Shown here piece after piece: positions 26,357-34,836 of a DNA stretch of 54,286 bases (positions are counted from its first letter, which is position 1; each line of letters starts with the position of its first letter). Origin of the DNA: Luminiphilus sp. (GTDB lineage Bacteria > Pseudomonadota > Gammaproteobacteria > Pseudomonadales > Halieaceae); assembly GCA_016778045.1 (NCBI GenBank), contig JADHQG010000003.1, forward strand, positions 1-54,286. Reading direction: 5' to 3'. The notes under the pieces are model-generated. The model saw only the letters and a list, made by a program, of their open reading frames with translations. It ran no database searches and was not told where the DNA came from. A program made the position numbers and the translations under genes.

Positions 26357-28130
26357 CAGGTTCCTCGCCTTCTCTCAGTCGTTGCATGGTTTGGTAACGA
26401 AATTTGCGCCGCAGCAGCCCGCCCGGGTCATCTGGTACGCGACGCAGCCACTGCTCCAGGGCCTGTTGCTCTTCGAGTGCCTCGTCGAATTTAGCCATCT
26501 GCTCCTGCGTTGCGGCCTCCAGCGCATCCTGATTCATGTCCTGCGCATCGGCCATGGCTGAATCCTGCTCACCCTGCTGCTCTTCCGAGTCGCCGTCTTC
26601 GCTATCGCCACCACCACTGTCTTCGTTGCTATCGCCTGGATCTTGCTGTGAATCCCCCTGGTCAGATGACTCTGATGAGTCGTCGCCCTCGGACTCGCTC
26701 TCATTACTGTCCTGCGCGTCGTCGTTCTCCTGACTCTGCTCGTCACCTTGCTGATCTTGTTGCTGTTGTTCTTCTTGATCCAGCAGTGACTGAATGAAAT
26801 CACGATTGGCGATCGCATCCTCGGCATCGGGCGCGAGGCCAAGGCTCTCCTCATAGGCGCGGAGAGCACCCCGAAGATCGCCCTGCAGCGCCAGCGCGTT
26901 GCCCAGATTGTAGAAATTGTCGGCAGAGGGCGTGTTGGCGAAGCTCTTTGCTGCCTGCTCGTAGCCGCCCGCCTCAAATTCGGCAACACCTCGCCACGTC
27001 GAGTCTTCGAATACCTTTGCCGCGGCGTCGGGTTCTCCTTCAGCAAGATAGCGGGCACCCTGCTGGTCCGGCGTCTGCCAGAGATCGTCCCAGCCTGCCG
27101 CTTGCGGCGGTGGAGAATGGGTTATCAGCACCAGCGCCACACCCGCAACCACGCCTTTGCGAAATGCCGGTAACAGTAGCAATGCAACTAGGGCAGCAAG
27201 CCAATAGCCCTGATCTTGCCAAGCGTCAGTCTGGCGATCCAAATCCAGTTCGCCCTCGCTGGCCTGTAGATCGCGACTCGTTAGTGCGGCGATGTCCTGC
27301 TCATCGAGACGGACGACTTCATAAAGGGCATCCAGTTCCGCCGCAATGGATTGAATCTGATCGGCATCCAGCGCCGGAATCACAATTTCTCCGTCGTTGT
27401 CCTTCAGGAAGCCGCCGCTCGGTAATGGAATCGGTGCGCCAGTGGCGGTACCGACCGCCAGAATGGACAGCGTGGCACCGCTGTCCTCCAATGCGCGCTG
27501 CGCTGCTGTGACGTCGAAGCGAGGCAGCCCGTCTGTGATCAATAAAATTTGCCCGCCTTGAGCCCCCGCTGTTCGCAGTAGCTCCGACGCCATGCTGATG
27601 CCGCTGGTGGCATTCGCCCCAGGCAACGGCATGATGGCAGGGGACAGGGCGGGCATGAGATTGGCGATGGTGCGGGTATCATCAGTCAGCGGGGTCACCA
27701 CATGTGCATCGCCAGCAAACACCACCAGGCCGGTGACCCCCTCGTCACGCGTCTCCAGCAGATCGAGAATTTTTTGCCGAGACCGCTGAATGCGGCTGGG
27801 CTGCACATCTGCCGCCAACATTGACGCACTCAAATCCAGGACGATGACCAGCGCATCGGCGCGCTTGATCACCGGCAACTCTACTCGATTCAAGCTTGGC
27901 CCCGCTGCTGCGACGGCAATGAGGGCCAGCAGCAGAGTAGGTAACCAAACCATTGACCGCTGCTTCTGCTGACGCTGATCTGGCAGCAAGTAAGAGAGCA
28001 GCTCGGCGTCGATGACCTTGGACCAGTCGCCCTGATACGATCTGCGATACCACAGTGCCGCAGCGACCAGTGGGCATGCGGCAAGCATCCACAGCAATTC
28101 CGGCCTCAGTATGTGAACGCCGTCGATCAT
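26337..28130 (-). CDS. BatB-BatC fusion: von Willebrand A domain plus TPR, with acidic tail
   Basis: A 597-residue protein. Two N-terminal membrane segments (about 10-28 and 60-78) flank the start of a vWA domain whose MIDAS motif is Asp99-Leu-Ser101-Ala-Ser103. A third membrane helix (about 310-325) ends the BatB part. Then come a signal-like hydrophobic stretch and TPR units (FYNLGNALALQGDLRGALRAYEESLGL near 410-435), the BatC part. Residues about 450-545 are a low-complexity Gln/Glu/Asp/Ser region, followed by a short basic tail. BatB and BatC are separate proteins in many genomes; here they are one chain. Start overlaps batA by 4 bp. Confidence 0.9.
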   Translation of the reverse strand: MIDGVHILRPELLWMLAACPLVAAALWYRRSYQGDWSKVIDAELLSYLLPDQRQQKQRSMVWLPTLLLALIAVAAAGPSLNRVELPVIKRADALVIVLDLSASMLAADVQPSRIQRSRQKILDLLETRDEGVTGLVVFAGDAHVVTPLTDDTRTIANLMPALSPAIMPLPGANATSGISMASELLRTAGAQGGQILLITDGLPRFDVTAAQRALEDSGATLSILAVGTATGAPIPLPSGGFLKDNDGEIVIPALDADQIQSIAAELDALYEVVRLDEQDIAALTSRDLQASEGELDLDRQTDAWQDQGYWLAALVALLLLPAFRKGVVAGVALVLITHSPPPQAAGWDDLWQTPDQQGARYLAEGEPDAAAKVFEDSTWRGVAEFEAGGYEQAAKSFANTPSADNFYNLGNALALQGDLRGALRAYEESLGLAPDAEDAIANRDFIQSLLDQEEQQQQDQQGDEQSQENDDAQDSNESESEGDDSSESSDQGDSQQDPGDSNEDSGGGDSEDGDSEEQQGEQDSAMADAQDMNQDALEAATQEQMAKFDEALEEQQALEQWLRRVPDDPGGLLRRKFRYQTMQRLREGEEPDESIRW

Positions 28131-29122
28131 GTCGCGCGACCGTAGCGGGGATTCATCATCAGCCTCGGCAGCCAGTTGCTTCGCAGCAGGGCGAGAAGGC
28201 TCGCCAGCACCAGCGCCGCCAGCAGTGGAATCCAGCTTAATGCGCGCTTGGGACGGAAGGTGCTCGCTTCTTGCTCAACCGGCTCGAGTTCGTCCAGCAG
28301 CGCGTAAACCGCTTCCAGTTCGGCCGGCGATCTGGCGCGGAAATACTGACCGCCGGTGGCCGCCGCAACCGCGTTCAGCATGGCTTCGTCGACCTCGCTG
28401 CGGCCTGCCGCCGACCGACCCAGATTCCGGCTAATACCAATGGTATAAATTTTGACGTTAAGCTGAGCCGCCAGAGCAGCCGCTTCCATCGGGTCAACGG
28501 TGCTGGCGGTGTCCTGGCCGTCAGTCAGCAAAATAAAAATTCGGGACGACGCGGGCCGCTCTCTAAGGCGTTTGATGGCCAGACCGAGGGCATCGCCGAT
28601 CGCGGTGTCCTCACCAGCGAATCCCAACTGTGCCTCGTCGATAAATCGGGTCACTGTGCTCAGATCAAAAGTCAGCGGCGCCTGCAGATAGGCGCGGGTG
28701 CCAAACAGGATCAGTCCCACTCGATCGCCTTGTCGGCGCTGGGTGAAGTCAGCGGCAATCGCTTTCACCGCAGTGATTCGCGGAACCAGGCGGCTACCGA
28801 TTTGCATGTCTTCGATCTGCATGCTGCCCGACAGGTCCAGCCCGAGCATCAAATCCCGCCCGGTGTTAGGGAGCTCGATAGGCTCGCCAATCCATTGAGG
28901 GCGGGCGATGGCGGTGACGAGCATCATCCAGGCCAGCCACAGCAGCCACCAATAGCCGCGACCGGATCGTGCTGGTGAGCCCGAGGCAGACAGGCCCCGC
29001 CAGCGCGCAGCGAACGGTGCGCGCAGGGCTGACGGCTGTAGCGATTCTCCGCGACTCAACCGGTGCACGATGAACGGTAAGGGTGAGACAGCAAAGACCC
29101 ACGGCCATAGCCACTCAAGCAT
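28127..29122 (-). CDS. batA: BatA-like von Willebrand A domain protein
   Basis: A 331-residue membrane protein with the aerotolerance BatA layout: an N-terminal hydrophobic helix, a second near residue 60, a vWA domain with MIDAS motif in GLDLSGSM, and a C-terminal helix (WIPLLAALVLASLLALL). The ATG at 29122 is preferred because TGAGGT lies 6 bp before it and it overlaps the DUF4381 stop by 8 bp; a frame extension to 29164 has no better ribosome site. vWA domains bind Mg and partner proteins; with MoxR they form chaperone-like complexes. Confidence 0.9.
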   Translation of the reverse strand: MLEWLWPWVFAVSPLPFIVHRLSRGESLQPSALRAPFAARWRGLSASGSPARSGRGYWWLLWLAWMMLVTAIARPQWIGEPIELPNTGRDLMLGLDLSGSMQIEDMQIGSRLVPRITAVKAIAADFTQRRQGDRVGLILFGTRAYLQAPLTFDLSTVTRFIDEAQLGFAGEDTAIGDALGLAIKRLRERPASSRIFILLTDGQDTASTVDPMEAAALAAQLNVKIYTIGISRNLGRSAAGRSEVDEAMLNAVAAATGGQYFRARSPAELEAVYALLDELEPVEQEASTFRPKRALSWIPLLAALVLASLLALLRSNWLPRLMMNPRYGRAT

Positions 29123-29570
29123 GGCTGACCTCATGGTGTTTAATCCACCGCTCCACTGAGTCATACAGACTGTCGCTGACCGGATCTTTAGAGGGTTGAT
29201 AAATGCGGTCGAGCTCAGTGAAAACTTCGGGCGTCAGGCCTGTACAAGTGGATACCAAAAAGCTGTGCCACGCTGCGCCATGAAGGTTTGCGACGTGTTC
29301 GCTGGGAAAGGCTCTGAGCGCTGCAGCCTTCAGCAGCCAATTGATTTCATCCCCGCCTGCCTGTCTTGCACGCATCAGCGTAAGCTCCGCCAATGCTAAT
29401 CTTCGGTAGCGGTTGCGTCGGCGCCTTTTTTGCAACCACAAAAACATGCCAATGAGCGCGAGTAATATTGTGACGAGCAGGATCCACCAGCCGGGCGCCA
29501 GTGGCCACCAGCCAATCGCGGCGGGTTCGCGCAGTGGGGCGAGTTGGCCCAGCATCATCTCTGGATTCAT
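29115..29570 (-). CDS. DUF4381 protein of the Bat operon
   Basis: A 151-residue protein with one transmembrane helix (about 27-46, WWILLVTILLALIGMFLWL) followed by a basic stop-transfer run (KRRRRNRYRR) and a cytoplasmic helical domain containing LLKAAALRAFP. This matches DUF4381, regularly found between DUF58 and BatA genes. Its function is unknown; probably it tethers the MoxR/DUF58 complex to the membrane (inference). Overlaps DUF58 by 4 bp and BatA by 8 bp. Confidence 0.88.
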   Translation of the reverse strand: MNPEMMLGQLAPLREPAAIGWWPLAPGWWILLVTILLALIGMFLWLQKRRRRNRYRRLALAELTLMRARQAGGDEINWLLKAAALRAFPSEHVANLHGAAWHSFLVSTCTGLTPEVFTELDRIYQPSKDPVSDSLYDSVERWIKHHEVSHA

Positions 29571-30535
29571 CGGGGCGGCAACACCGTCAAAAGCTGTTTG
29601 AGCGGATCTTCATGAGTGCTGATGCCCAGCAGGGGAATGCGGAGCTCCCTCAGCCGGCGTGCTGTGTGGTCTCGGTGCTCAAGGAAGTCCCTTGCGTATT
29701 GCTCCCGGGCGCCGGACAGACTGGTATCGAGCTGTGAATGCGAGTTGCCATCGGTCACTGCGTAGTAGCCTGCCCGCGGTAGTTCAGCCTCCAGCGTATC
29801 GCCAATGCCTACGGCGACCACCTGCGTTTTGCGCGCCAGCCGCCGAAGGGGAGCGAGGTGATCACCCTCGAACAGGTCGTGAAAATCGCTGATCAGGAAA
29901 ATACGGCTGCCCGGGCGAGCGATCCGCTCCAATTGTTGCGCTAAATCGCCGAGGGTTAGCTCAGGTGCCGACTGACTGACATTGGGTGTGCCTTCCGCAA
30001 CCATGTCGCCAATCATATTCAGTACGGCATGCTGGCTACGTTTAGGCCGGGTGTCATGCAGGCGGAGGTCGCCGAGCACAGCACCGCCAATTCGCTCCCC
30101 AGCCTGGAGCCCAGACCAAAGGGTCAGCGCGCCAACGTGCGCTGCCAAGACGGATTTAAAGCACCGCGTAGAGCCAAATTTCATGGGTGCCCGCTGGTCT
30201 ACCGCGACCAGAACGGGCTGCTCTCGATCCTCATGAAATAACTTGGTATGGGGTGTGCCCGACCTCGCCGTCACCCGCCAGTCGATCGCGCGAACATCAT
30301 CGCCTGCGGCATAGGCGCGCACTTCATCAAATTCGACGCCGCGGCCCCGCTGACGCGCACGGCGCATGCCCGCTAGATTGGCAAGTGCACGGGTTTGACC
30401 GGTTACGTCGACAAATCTCGCAGCAAAACGTGCGGCAATGAGCGCCTCAGCTGTCACCTGGGCGCCGCGCGGGCCTGTGGTTGCTAACTGCGCAGTGTGT
30501 TCAGGCAACGGGGATGGTCTCAAGTAGCCGCGCAA
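29567..30535 (-). CDS. DUF58 domain protein
   Basis: About 322 residues with the DUF58 core GRGVEFDEVRAYAAGDDVRAIDWRV cut here as GRGVEFDEVR and DDVRAIDWR, then a vWA-like fold ending IFLISDFHDLFEGD. DUF58 proteins accompany MoxR ATPases. The start is uncertain: the TTG at 30535 lies inside the moxR 3' end and has no clear ribosome site. A TTG overlapping the moxR stop (about codon 10) would also fit. Confidence 0.88.
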   Translation of the reverse strand: MRGYLRPSPLPEHTAQLATTGPRGAQVTAEALIAARFAARFVDVTGQTRALANLAGMRRARQRGRGVEFDEVRAYAAGDDVRAIDWRVTARSGTPHTKLFHEDREQPVLVAVDQRAPMKFGSTRCFKSVLAAHVGALTLWSGLQAGERIGGAVLGDLRLHDTRPKRSQHAVLNMIGDMVAEGTPNVSQSAPELTLGDLAQQLERIARPGSRIFLISDFHDLFEGDHLAPLRRLARKTQVVAVGIGDTLEAELPRAGYYAVTDGNSHSQLDTSLSGAREQYARDFLEHRDHTARRLRELRIPLLGISTHEDPLKQLLTVLPPR

Positions 30536-31457
30536 TGATCTGATCGCTGGTCACCCCCGCAGCTTCGGCCTCAAACGAGACGATGAGTCGGTGTCGCAGG
30601 CACTCCATTGCCACTGCTTGGACATCATCGGGGCTGACGTAGTCGCGTCCCGCGATCCACGCATTTGCGCGAGCACAGCGATCTAGCGCGATAGTGGCAC
30701 GTGGGCTGGCACCGTATTCCAACCACTCCGCCAACTCGACATCGTATTGCTGGGGCGATCGGGTGCCCATAATGAGCTGAATGATGTACTCCTCCACCGC
30801 GGGGGCCATGTGGATATCAAGCACAGCTTTGCGGGCCGCGAAAATGTCTTCCTGTGACACGGTGCCCTCCGGACGGCTATGGCTGCCGCCCGCTTCATTC
30901 CTTGCTAGCCGCAGGATCGCTTGTTCTGCGCTGGCATCGGGATACGAGACTCGCACGTGCATCAGAAAGCGATCCAGCTGCGCTTCGGGGAGAGGGTAAG
31001 TACCTTCTTGCTCGATCGGGTTTTGGGTTGCCATTACCAAAAACAAATTGGGCAGGGTGTAGGTCTGACTGCCAATGCTGACTTGTCGCTCCGCCATGGC
31101 TTCCAGCAGAGCCGACTGCACTTTGGCTGGTGCCCGATTGATCTCATCCGCCAGAACCAGATTGTTGAAAATTGGTCCGTGCTGAAACTCAAACGCGCCG
31201 GTTTGTGGGCGGAAAATATCGGTGCCTGTGATATCGCCAGGCAGGAGGTCGGGGGTGAACTGAATACGGTGGAAGCTGCCTTCGATGCCTTCTGCCATCT
31301 CTTTGATAGCGCGCGTCTTGGCCAGACCAGGAGCCCCCTCGACCAAGAGGTGGCCGTCAGCGAGGAGGGCCAGAATGAGTTTATGAATCAGATCTTGCTG
31401 GCCAACAATCTGTTGCCCCAGCCAGTTTTCTAGGTTTGCGAGGAGTTGGTAATTCAC
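30501..31457 (-). CDS. MoxR family AAA+ ATPase
   Basis: A 318-residue MoxR-type ATPase, GTG start. Walker A GAPGLAKT at 41-48, Walker B LVLADEINR near 104-112, sensor motif MATQNPIEQEGTYPLPEAQ. MoxR proteins act with vWA partners as chaperones for maturation or stress resistance, and the downstream DUF58, BatA and BatB genes are those partners. First gene of the Bat operon; a 9-bp inverted repeat sits 25 bp before its start. Confidence 0.95.
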   Translation of the reverse strand: MNYQLLANLENWLGQQIVGQQDLIHKLILALLADGHLLVEGAPGLAKTRAIKEMAEGIEGSFHRIQFTPDLLPGDITGTDIFRPQTGAFEFQHGPIFNNLVLADEINRAPAKVQSALLEAMAERQVSIGSQTYTLPNLFLVMATQNPIEQEGTYPLPEAQLDRFLMHVRVSYPDASAEQAILRLARNEAGGSHSRPEGTVSQEDIFAARKAVLDIHMAPAVEEYIIQLIMGTRSPQQYDVELAEWLEYGASPRATIALDRCARANAWIAGRDYVSPDDVQAVAMECLRHRLIVSFEAEAAGVTSDQIIARLLETIPVA

Positions 31458-31481
31458 GAGTCAGACCTTTGTTACCGCAGT

Positions 31482-31505
31482 GTCAGAAATAGCGTCATTT
31501 CTGAC
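31482..31505. promoter_or_regulatory. Perfect 9-bp inverted repeat upstream of moxR
   Basis: GTCAGAAAT (31482-31490), 6-nt spacer, ATTTCTGAC (31497-31505). A further direct copy TCAGAAAT is at 31525-31532. It lies between the rmf stop and the moxR start on the minus strand. There is no T run, so it is not a classical terminator; it could be an operator, or a hairpin protecting the rmf mRNA 3' end. Confidence 0.6.
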
Positions 31506-31565
31506 CATTACAAGGCCGAGACGTTCAGAAATTTCCCGCTTGTCGGGGAATCTCTTGCTGGCCAG

Positions 31566-31769
31566 TCAGAAACCCGACAATTTATAGCATGTCAGGGCAT
31601 CTGTGAGCCCCTCCCGCCAGTCTTCTCTGCCCTCACGCCAGCCTTCAAGCCACTTAATCCGCACGAGGCCGGTCAAAAAGGGACAATTTTCTTTGGAGCG
31701 GCCTGCGAGACCCAGTTGATAGCCTTTTTCAAAGGCGCGTTGGACTCGGTTGCGTTTGAATCGTTTCAT
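31566..31769 (-). CDS. rmf: Ribosome modulation factor
   Basis: A 67-residue basic protein matching RMF: KRFKRNRVQRAFEKGYQLG, then AGRSKENCPF and W-x-x-GWREG, the same blocks as E. coli RMF (55 residues). RMF binds 70S ribosomes and drives dimerisation into inactive 100S particles in stationary phase. The start is the second ATG of a doublet (31772/31769) with AAGGGAG just upstream; the longer frame to 31799 lacks similarity. The C-terminus is about 10 residues longer than in E. coli. Confidence 0.92.
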   Translation of the reverse strand: MKRFKRNRVQRAFEKGYQLGLAGRSKENCPFLTGLVRIKWLEGWREGREDWREGLTDALTCYKLSGF

Positions 31770-32242
31770 CATCTCTCCCTTGTTGGGGCGTCTGCCCAAG
31801 GGCGATGCTGTGTCGGCACCGCACCCTTATCGGTAGGGCATTGCGACGGCTCGCTGATGAAGCCGGAACGCATGCCACGCTGTCTCGCTCAGCGAGGTTA
31901 CGGGAAACGGCGCGGGGACATCTGTTAGTGACCTTCGCAGGACACGATAGTATTGCCTTTCGCTGTGCGCTTGCCGCGTCTTCAGCGGGCGGTGGCAAAA
32001 ATGTCGCCGGGAAATGGCTCTCAACGCACGTTAGCGCTTTACTCGGGGGTTGTCGAAAAACCTTTTCTCATCAGAGGACCCCCCCCTCAGTCGGCTTGGC
32101 TATAAGCCAGTGTTCACGGGCTCTGGCGAGGATATTTTTTATCTGCTGGGTGTGATCCGGCCCGATTAACGGGGCGTAAATCTTTTCGACCGGACCATCG
32201 ACTCTCCGGTTAAGCCATCTTCCCCCAGGTGGCGAATTCTTA
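31770..32242. other. Gene-free stretch with several possible RNA hairpins
   Basis: The only stretch over 300 bp without a supported gene. The left part should hold the rmf promoter (minus strand). The right part can form hairpins on the plus strand: GGCTT/AAGCC (32093-32108), GCCC/GGGGC (about 32159-32175) and ACCGGA/TCCGGT (32189-32210). It then runs into a strong terminator. Open frames here look non-coding. I do not recognise a known ncRNA family; it could be a small RNA or the leader of the DUF3429 gene. Confidence 0.4.
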
Positions 32243-32269
32243 CCCCGGCCTCTGGCCGGGGTTTTTTTT
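32243..32269 (+). terminator. Strong rho-independent terminator abutting the DUF3429 ribosome site
   Basis: CCCCGGCC (32243-32250), loop TCT, GGCCGGGG (32254-32261), then eight T (32262-32269). GGAGG, the ribosome site of the DUF3429 gene, begins at the next base. No plus-strand gene lies upstream for this to end, so it is either the end of a small RNA or an attenuator in the DUF3429 leader. Confidence 0.85.
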
Positions 32270-32280
32270 GGAGGTCCGGT

Positions 32281-32718
32281 ATGCAGAATCGCACCATCAT
32301 GCTCTGTCTGGGGTACGCCGGGTTGCTGCCATTCTATGGATTTTTAGCGGGTGCCTGGTGGCTGAAAGATTGGCCCGCTGCCGTTTCCGTGCAGGGTTTC
32401 GTGATCTATTCGCTGGGTATTCTCTGTTTTCTGGGTGGCACTCTCTGGGGCCGCGTTCAGTCTTTGGAAGAACCTTTCGCGGCGAGGCTGCTGGTCAGCA
32501 ATGGCCTGGTGTTATTCGCCGTGGCAGCTGTCCTGACCGCGCAAGCCTGGCTGGCCGCGGTGGCACTGATGGCGGGGTATCTGGCTTTGCTGTGGTATGA
32601 GCGCGCCGGTGAGCACCTGCCCGCCTGGTACGGTGTGATGAGACGGAATCTCACTCTGGGGGTGGTATTGGCCCATGCCCTGTTTTTTGCGCTGCAATCG
32701 GTTCAATTGTCACCATAA
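32281..32718 (+). CDS. DUF3429 family membrane protein
   Basis: A 145-residue protein with about five hydrophobic helices (residues 8-28, 40-60, 75-92, 94-108 and 122-140). The pattern LGYAGLLPFYGFLAG and YSLGILCFLGGTLWG is that of DUF3429 inner-membrane proteins, of unknown function. GGAGG at 32270-32274 lies 6 bp before the ATG and touches the upstream terminator. The 3' end overlaps the convergent mobA gene by 16 bp. Confidence 0.85.
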   Translation: MQNRTIMLCLGYAGLLPFYGFLAGAWWLKDWPAAVSVQGFVIYSLGILCFLGGTLWGRVQSLEEPFAARLLVSNGLVLFAVAAVLTAQAWLAAVALMAGYLALLWYERAGEHLPAWYGVMRRNLTLGVVLAHALFFALQSVQLSP

Positions 32719-33302
32719 GGGCGCAAAGCTTGAGGATTGTTGGCATCTTGTAGCCAGCGACTATCTACTGCCAGTGCGCGCGCCCCGATGGCGTTGAGCA
32801 ACCCCGATAGTTTCTGTCCTCCCTGATCGACATACGCCTCGCATCGAGGCAGCAGGCTGGTACACAGTCGAATACACGGCGAATGCCGACCTGCTTCATC
32901 GGACAATACCAGGGCAGTATCGTCCTCGCGCCATGCTGTCTCCAGTGTGGCAATGACGTCCTCTGGCGCCCCGATCAGATCCACGGGCAACACGACGAGG
33001 GTCGCACTTTGCGCCGCGGCGGCCAGTGCAACGATGCCAGCACAGGGCCCCGCGTGACTGCGTGTCTCGCACAGCACTCGGTCGCCATAGTGTTGATACA
33101 GATGAGCATTGTCGCGACAGCAGATGAGGATCTCGCGAGCTGCCGAGGGACGCGGTGAGCAGAGAGTCGCAACCAGCGGTTGGCCGCCGTGCACAATGAG
33201 GCCTTTGTCACGGTGGCCCCACCGGCGTCCTGCGCCACCGGCCAAAATACCCAAGCTGTACCCCTGTCCCGCATTCAAAGTTCTCGTCCCCTGTGGGATC
33301 AT
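32703..33302 (-). CDS. mobA: Molybdenum cofactor guanylyltransferase
   Basis: About 199 residues with the nucleotidyltransferase opening LGILAGGAGRRWGHRDKGL and the later VLPVDLIGAPEDV and SPCIRLC blocks of MobA. It attaches GMP to molybdopterin to make the dinucleotide used by DMSO-reductase-family enzymes such as the one at 14995. The ATG at 33302 is preferred to a GTG two codons upstream. The start is only 26 bp from the divergent tsaB start. Confidence 0.9.
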   Translation of the reverse strand: MIPQGTRTLNAGQGYSLGILAGGAGRRWGHRDKGLIVHGGQPLVATLCSPRPSAAREILICCRDNAHLYQHYGDRVLCETRSHAGPCAGIVALAAAAQSATLVVLPVDLIGAPEDVIATLETAWREDDTALVLSDEAGRHSPCIRLCTSLLPRCEAYVDQGGQKLSGLLNAIGARALAVDSRWLQDANNPQALRPYGDN

Positions 33303-33328
33303 TTCCACTTGCTGATTGACTATAGCTC

Positions 33329-34042
33329 ATGCCACCTATGTCGCGTGTTTTAGCGCTCGATACGTCAACGGAAACCTGCACTCTCGCGCTGTGGAGCGGG
33401 GGGGCAGTGCGTGCGCGTCATGAGCAGCAGGCGCGTGCTCACAATCGTCACATTCTGCGCATGCTCTCGGAGGTATTGGATGGTCAATCTCTGGCTGAAG
33501 CAGTCGATATGGTTGCCTGTGGCATCGGCCCGGGGTCATTCACAGGGTTACGGGTCGCGGTCAGCGTTGCACAAGGTCTGGCCTGGTCTCGGCAATTGCC
33601 GGTACACGGCTTCTGCTCTTTGAGTGCTCAGGTCTACAGCGCAGCAGAGCAGGGTTTCCTCAACGATGGCGAGCGCATTTTGACCACCATCGACGCACGG
33701 ATTGATCAACTTTACGGTCTCTGGGGTGAGTGGCGCGACGGGGTTTTTACGCCGGATGGCGAACCCTTTATTTGCCCACCTGAGGCGATGTCCGAGTCCG
33801 CGCAGGGTGGACTGCAACAGATGCTGGGGTCGGGGGCAGTCTATCGAGATCGTTTACCGGCAGCGATCACAGAACACGCGCAGATACACCCGGCCGTGAC
33901 GCCGGATGCCGCTGTCATGGCACGGCTACTGGGTACCGCTGTGTTGCAGGCGAATCTGCAGCCAGCTCATGCGCTGTCACCCCAATATGTCCAGAAAGAA
34001 ATCGGCTGGAAAAAATTATCAGAGCAGGGCCGGCGTGACTGA
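33329..34042 (+). CDS. tsaB: tRNA threonylcarbamoyladenosine biosynthesis protein TsaB
   Basis: A 237-residue ASKHA-fold protein, partner of TsaD/TsaE in t6A37 tRNA modification. N-terminal LALDTSTETCTLAL, the HNRHILRML helix and GIGPGSFTGLRV are typical TsaB. An ATG at 33338 is an alternative start. Its end overlaps uppP by 8 bp. Confidence 0.95.
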   Translation: MPPMSRVLALDTSTETCTLALWSGGAVRARHEQQARAHNRHILRMLSEVLDGQSLAEAVDMVACGIGPGSFTGLRVAVSVAQGLAWSRQLPVHGFCSLSAQVYSAAEQGFLNDGERILTTIDARIDQLYGLWGEWRDGVFTPDGEPFICPPEAMSESAQGGLQQMLGSGAVYRDRLPAAITEHAQIHPAVTPDAAVMARLLGTAVLQANLQPAHALSPQYVQKEIGWKKLSEQGRRD

Positions 34043-34829
34043 CTGGGCACAAGTGCTGGTCCTAGCGCTGATTCAGGGCATCACCGAATTTTTACCGGTG
34101 TCTAGCTCAGCGCATCTGATTTTGCCCGCTCAATTGTTGGGTTGGACGGACCAAGGCTTACTGTTCGACGTCGCTGTGCACGCCGGTACGCTGTGTGCCG
34201 TGCTGTGGTATTTCAGAGAGGCTTGCTTTGACTTGCTTCGCTCGGTGTTGCCCAGCGCATCGCTTGATCGGACGGAGCTGTGGAGCCTCTGCATTGCGAC
34301 TGTCCCGGTTGTGGTGGTGGGTGCGGGCCTGAAAGATGTGATTGCCAGTGAGGCGCGTGCTGTCGGCGTCATTGTTGCCACCACATTGATATTTGGCGTG
34401 CTGCTGGGGGCGGCGGATCGACTCGCCAAGCGGGGTGAAAGTCAGACGGCGACGGTGTCTTACCGCGATGCCCTGTGGATTGGCTTGGCGCAGGTTTTTG
34501 CTTTGATTCCCGGTACATCGCGCTCGGGCGTGACGATCACCGCCGCATTATTTCTGGGGTACCATCCCAGCGTCGCGGCCCGGTTTTCATTTCTGCTCAG
34601 CATTCCTGTCATTGCGGCCGCGCTGTTGGTGATGCTGGTCTCACCTGAAAGCGGAAGCGCGTCTTTGACCCTGCTACAGTTGCTAGCTGCTTTTATGTTA
34701 TCGGCTGGTTTTGCCTACGCCACGATCAAGGGTTTCATGCATCTGGTGAGCAGGATCGGGCTCATGCCCTTCGTAATCTATCGTTTGTTACTGGGCGTGC
34801 TGTTATGGGTTTGGGTTGCCGGGGGATAG
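34035..34829 (+). CDS. uppP: Undecaprenyl-diphosphatase
   Basis: A 264-residue BacA-type membrane phosphatase that recycles the undecaprenyl carrier for peptidoglycan and glycan synthesis. Both active-site motifs are present: QGITEFLPVSSSAH near the N-terminus and LIPGTSRSG. The GTG at 34035 overlaps the tsaB stop and gives the normal family length; a longer frame would lie inside tsaB. Confidence 0.96.
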   Translation: MTDWAQVLVLALIQGITEFLPVSSSAHLILPAQLLGWTDQGLLFDVAVHAGTLCAVLWYFREACFDLLRSVLPSASLDRTELWSLCIATVPVVVVGAGLKDVIASEARAVGVIVATTLIFGVLLGAADRLAKRGESQTATVSYRDALWIGLAQVFALIPGTSRSGVTITAALFLGYHPSVAARFSFLLSIPVIAAALLVMLVSPESGSASLTLLQLLAAFMLSAGFAYATIKGFMHLVSRIGLMPFVIYRLLLGVLLWVWVAGG

Positions 34830-34836
34830 GGAAAAA

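Noticed and set aside
31805-32155. 116-codon plus-strand open frame in the rmf upstream gap
   Set aside because: Composition and lack of motif suggest a random G+C-rich frame; it overlaps the region needed for the rmf promoter.
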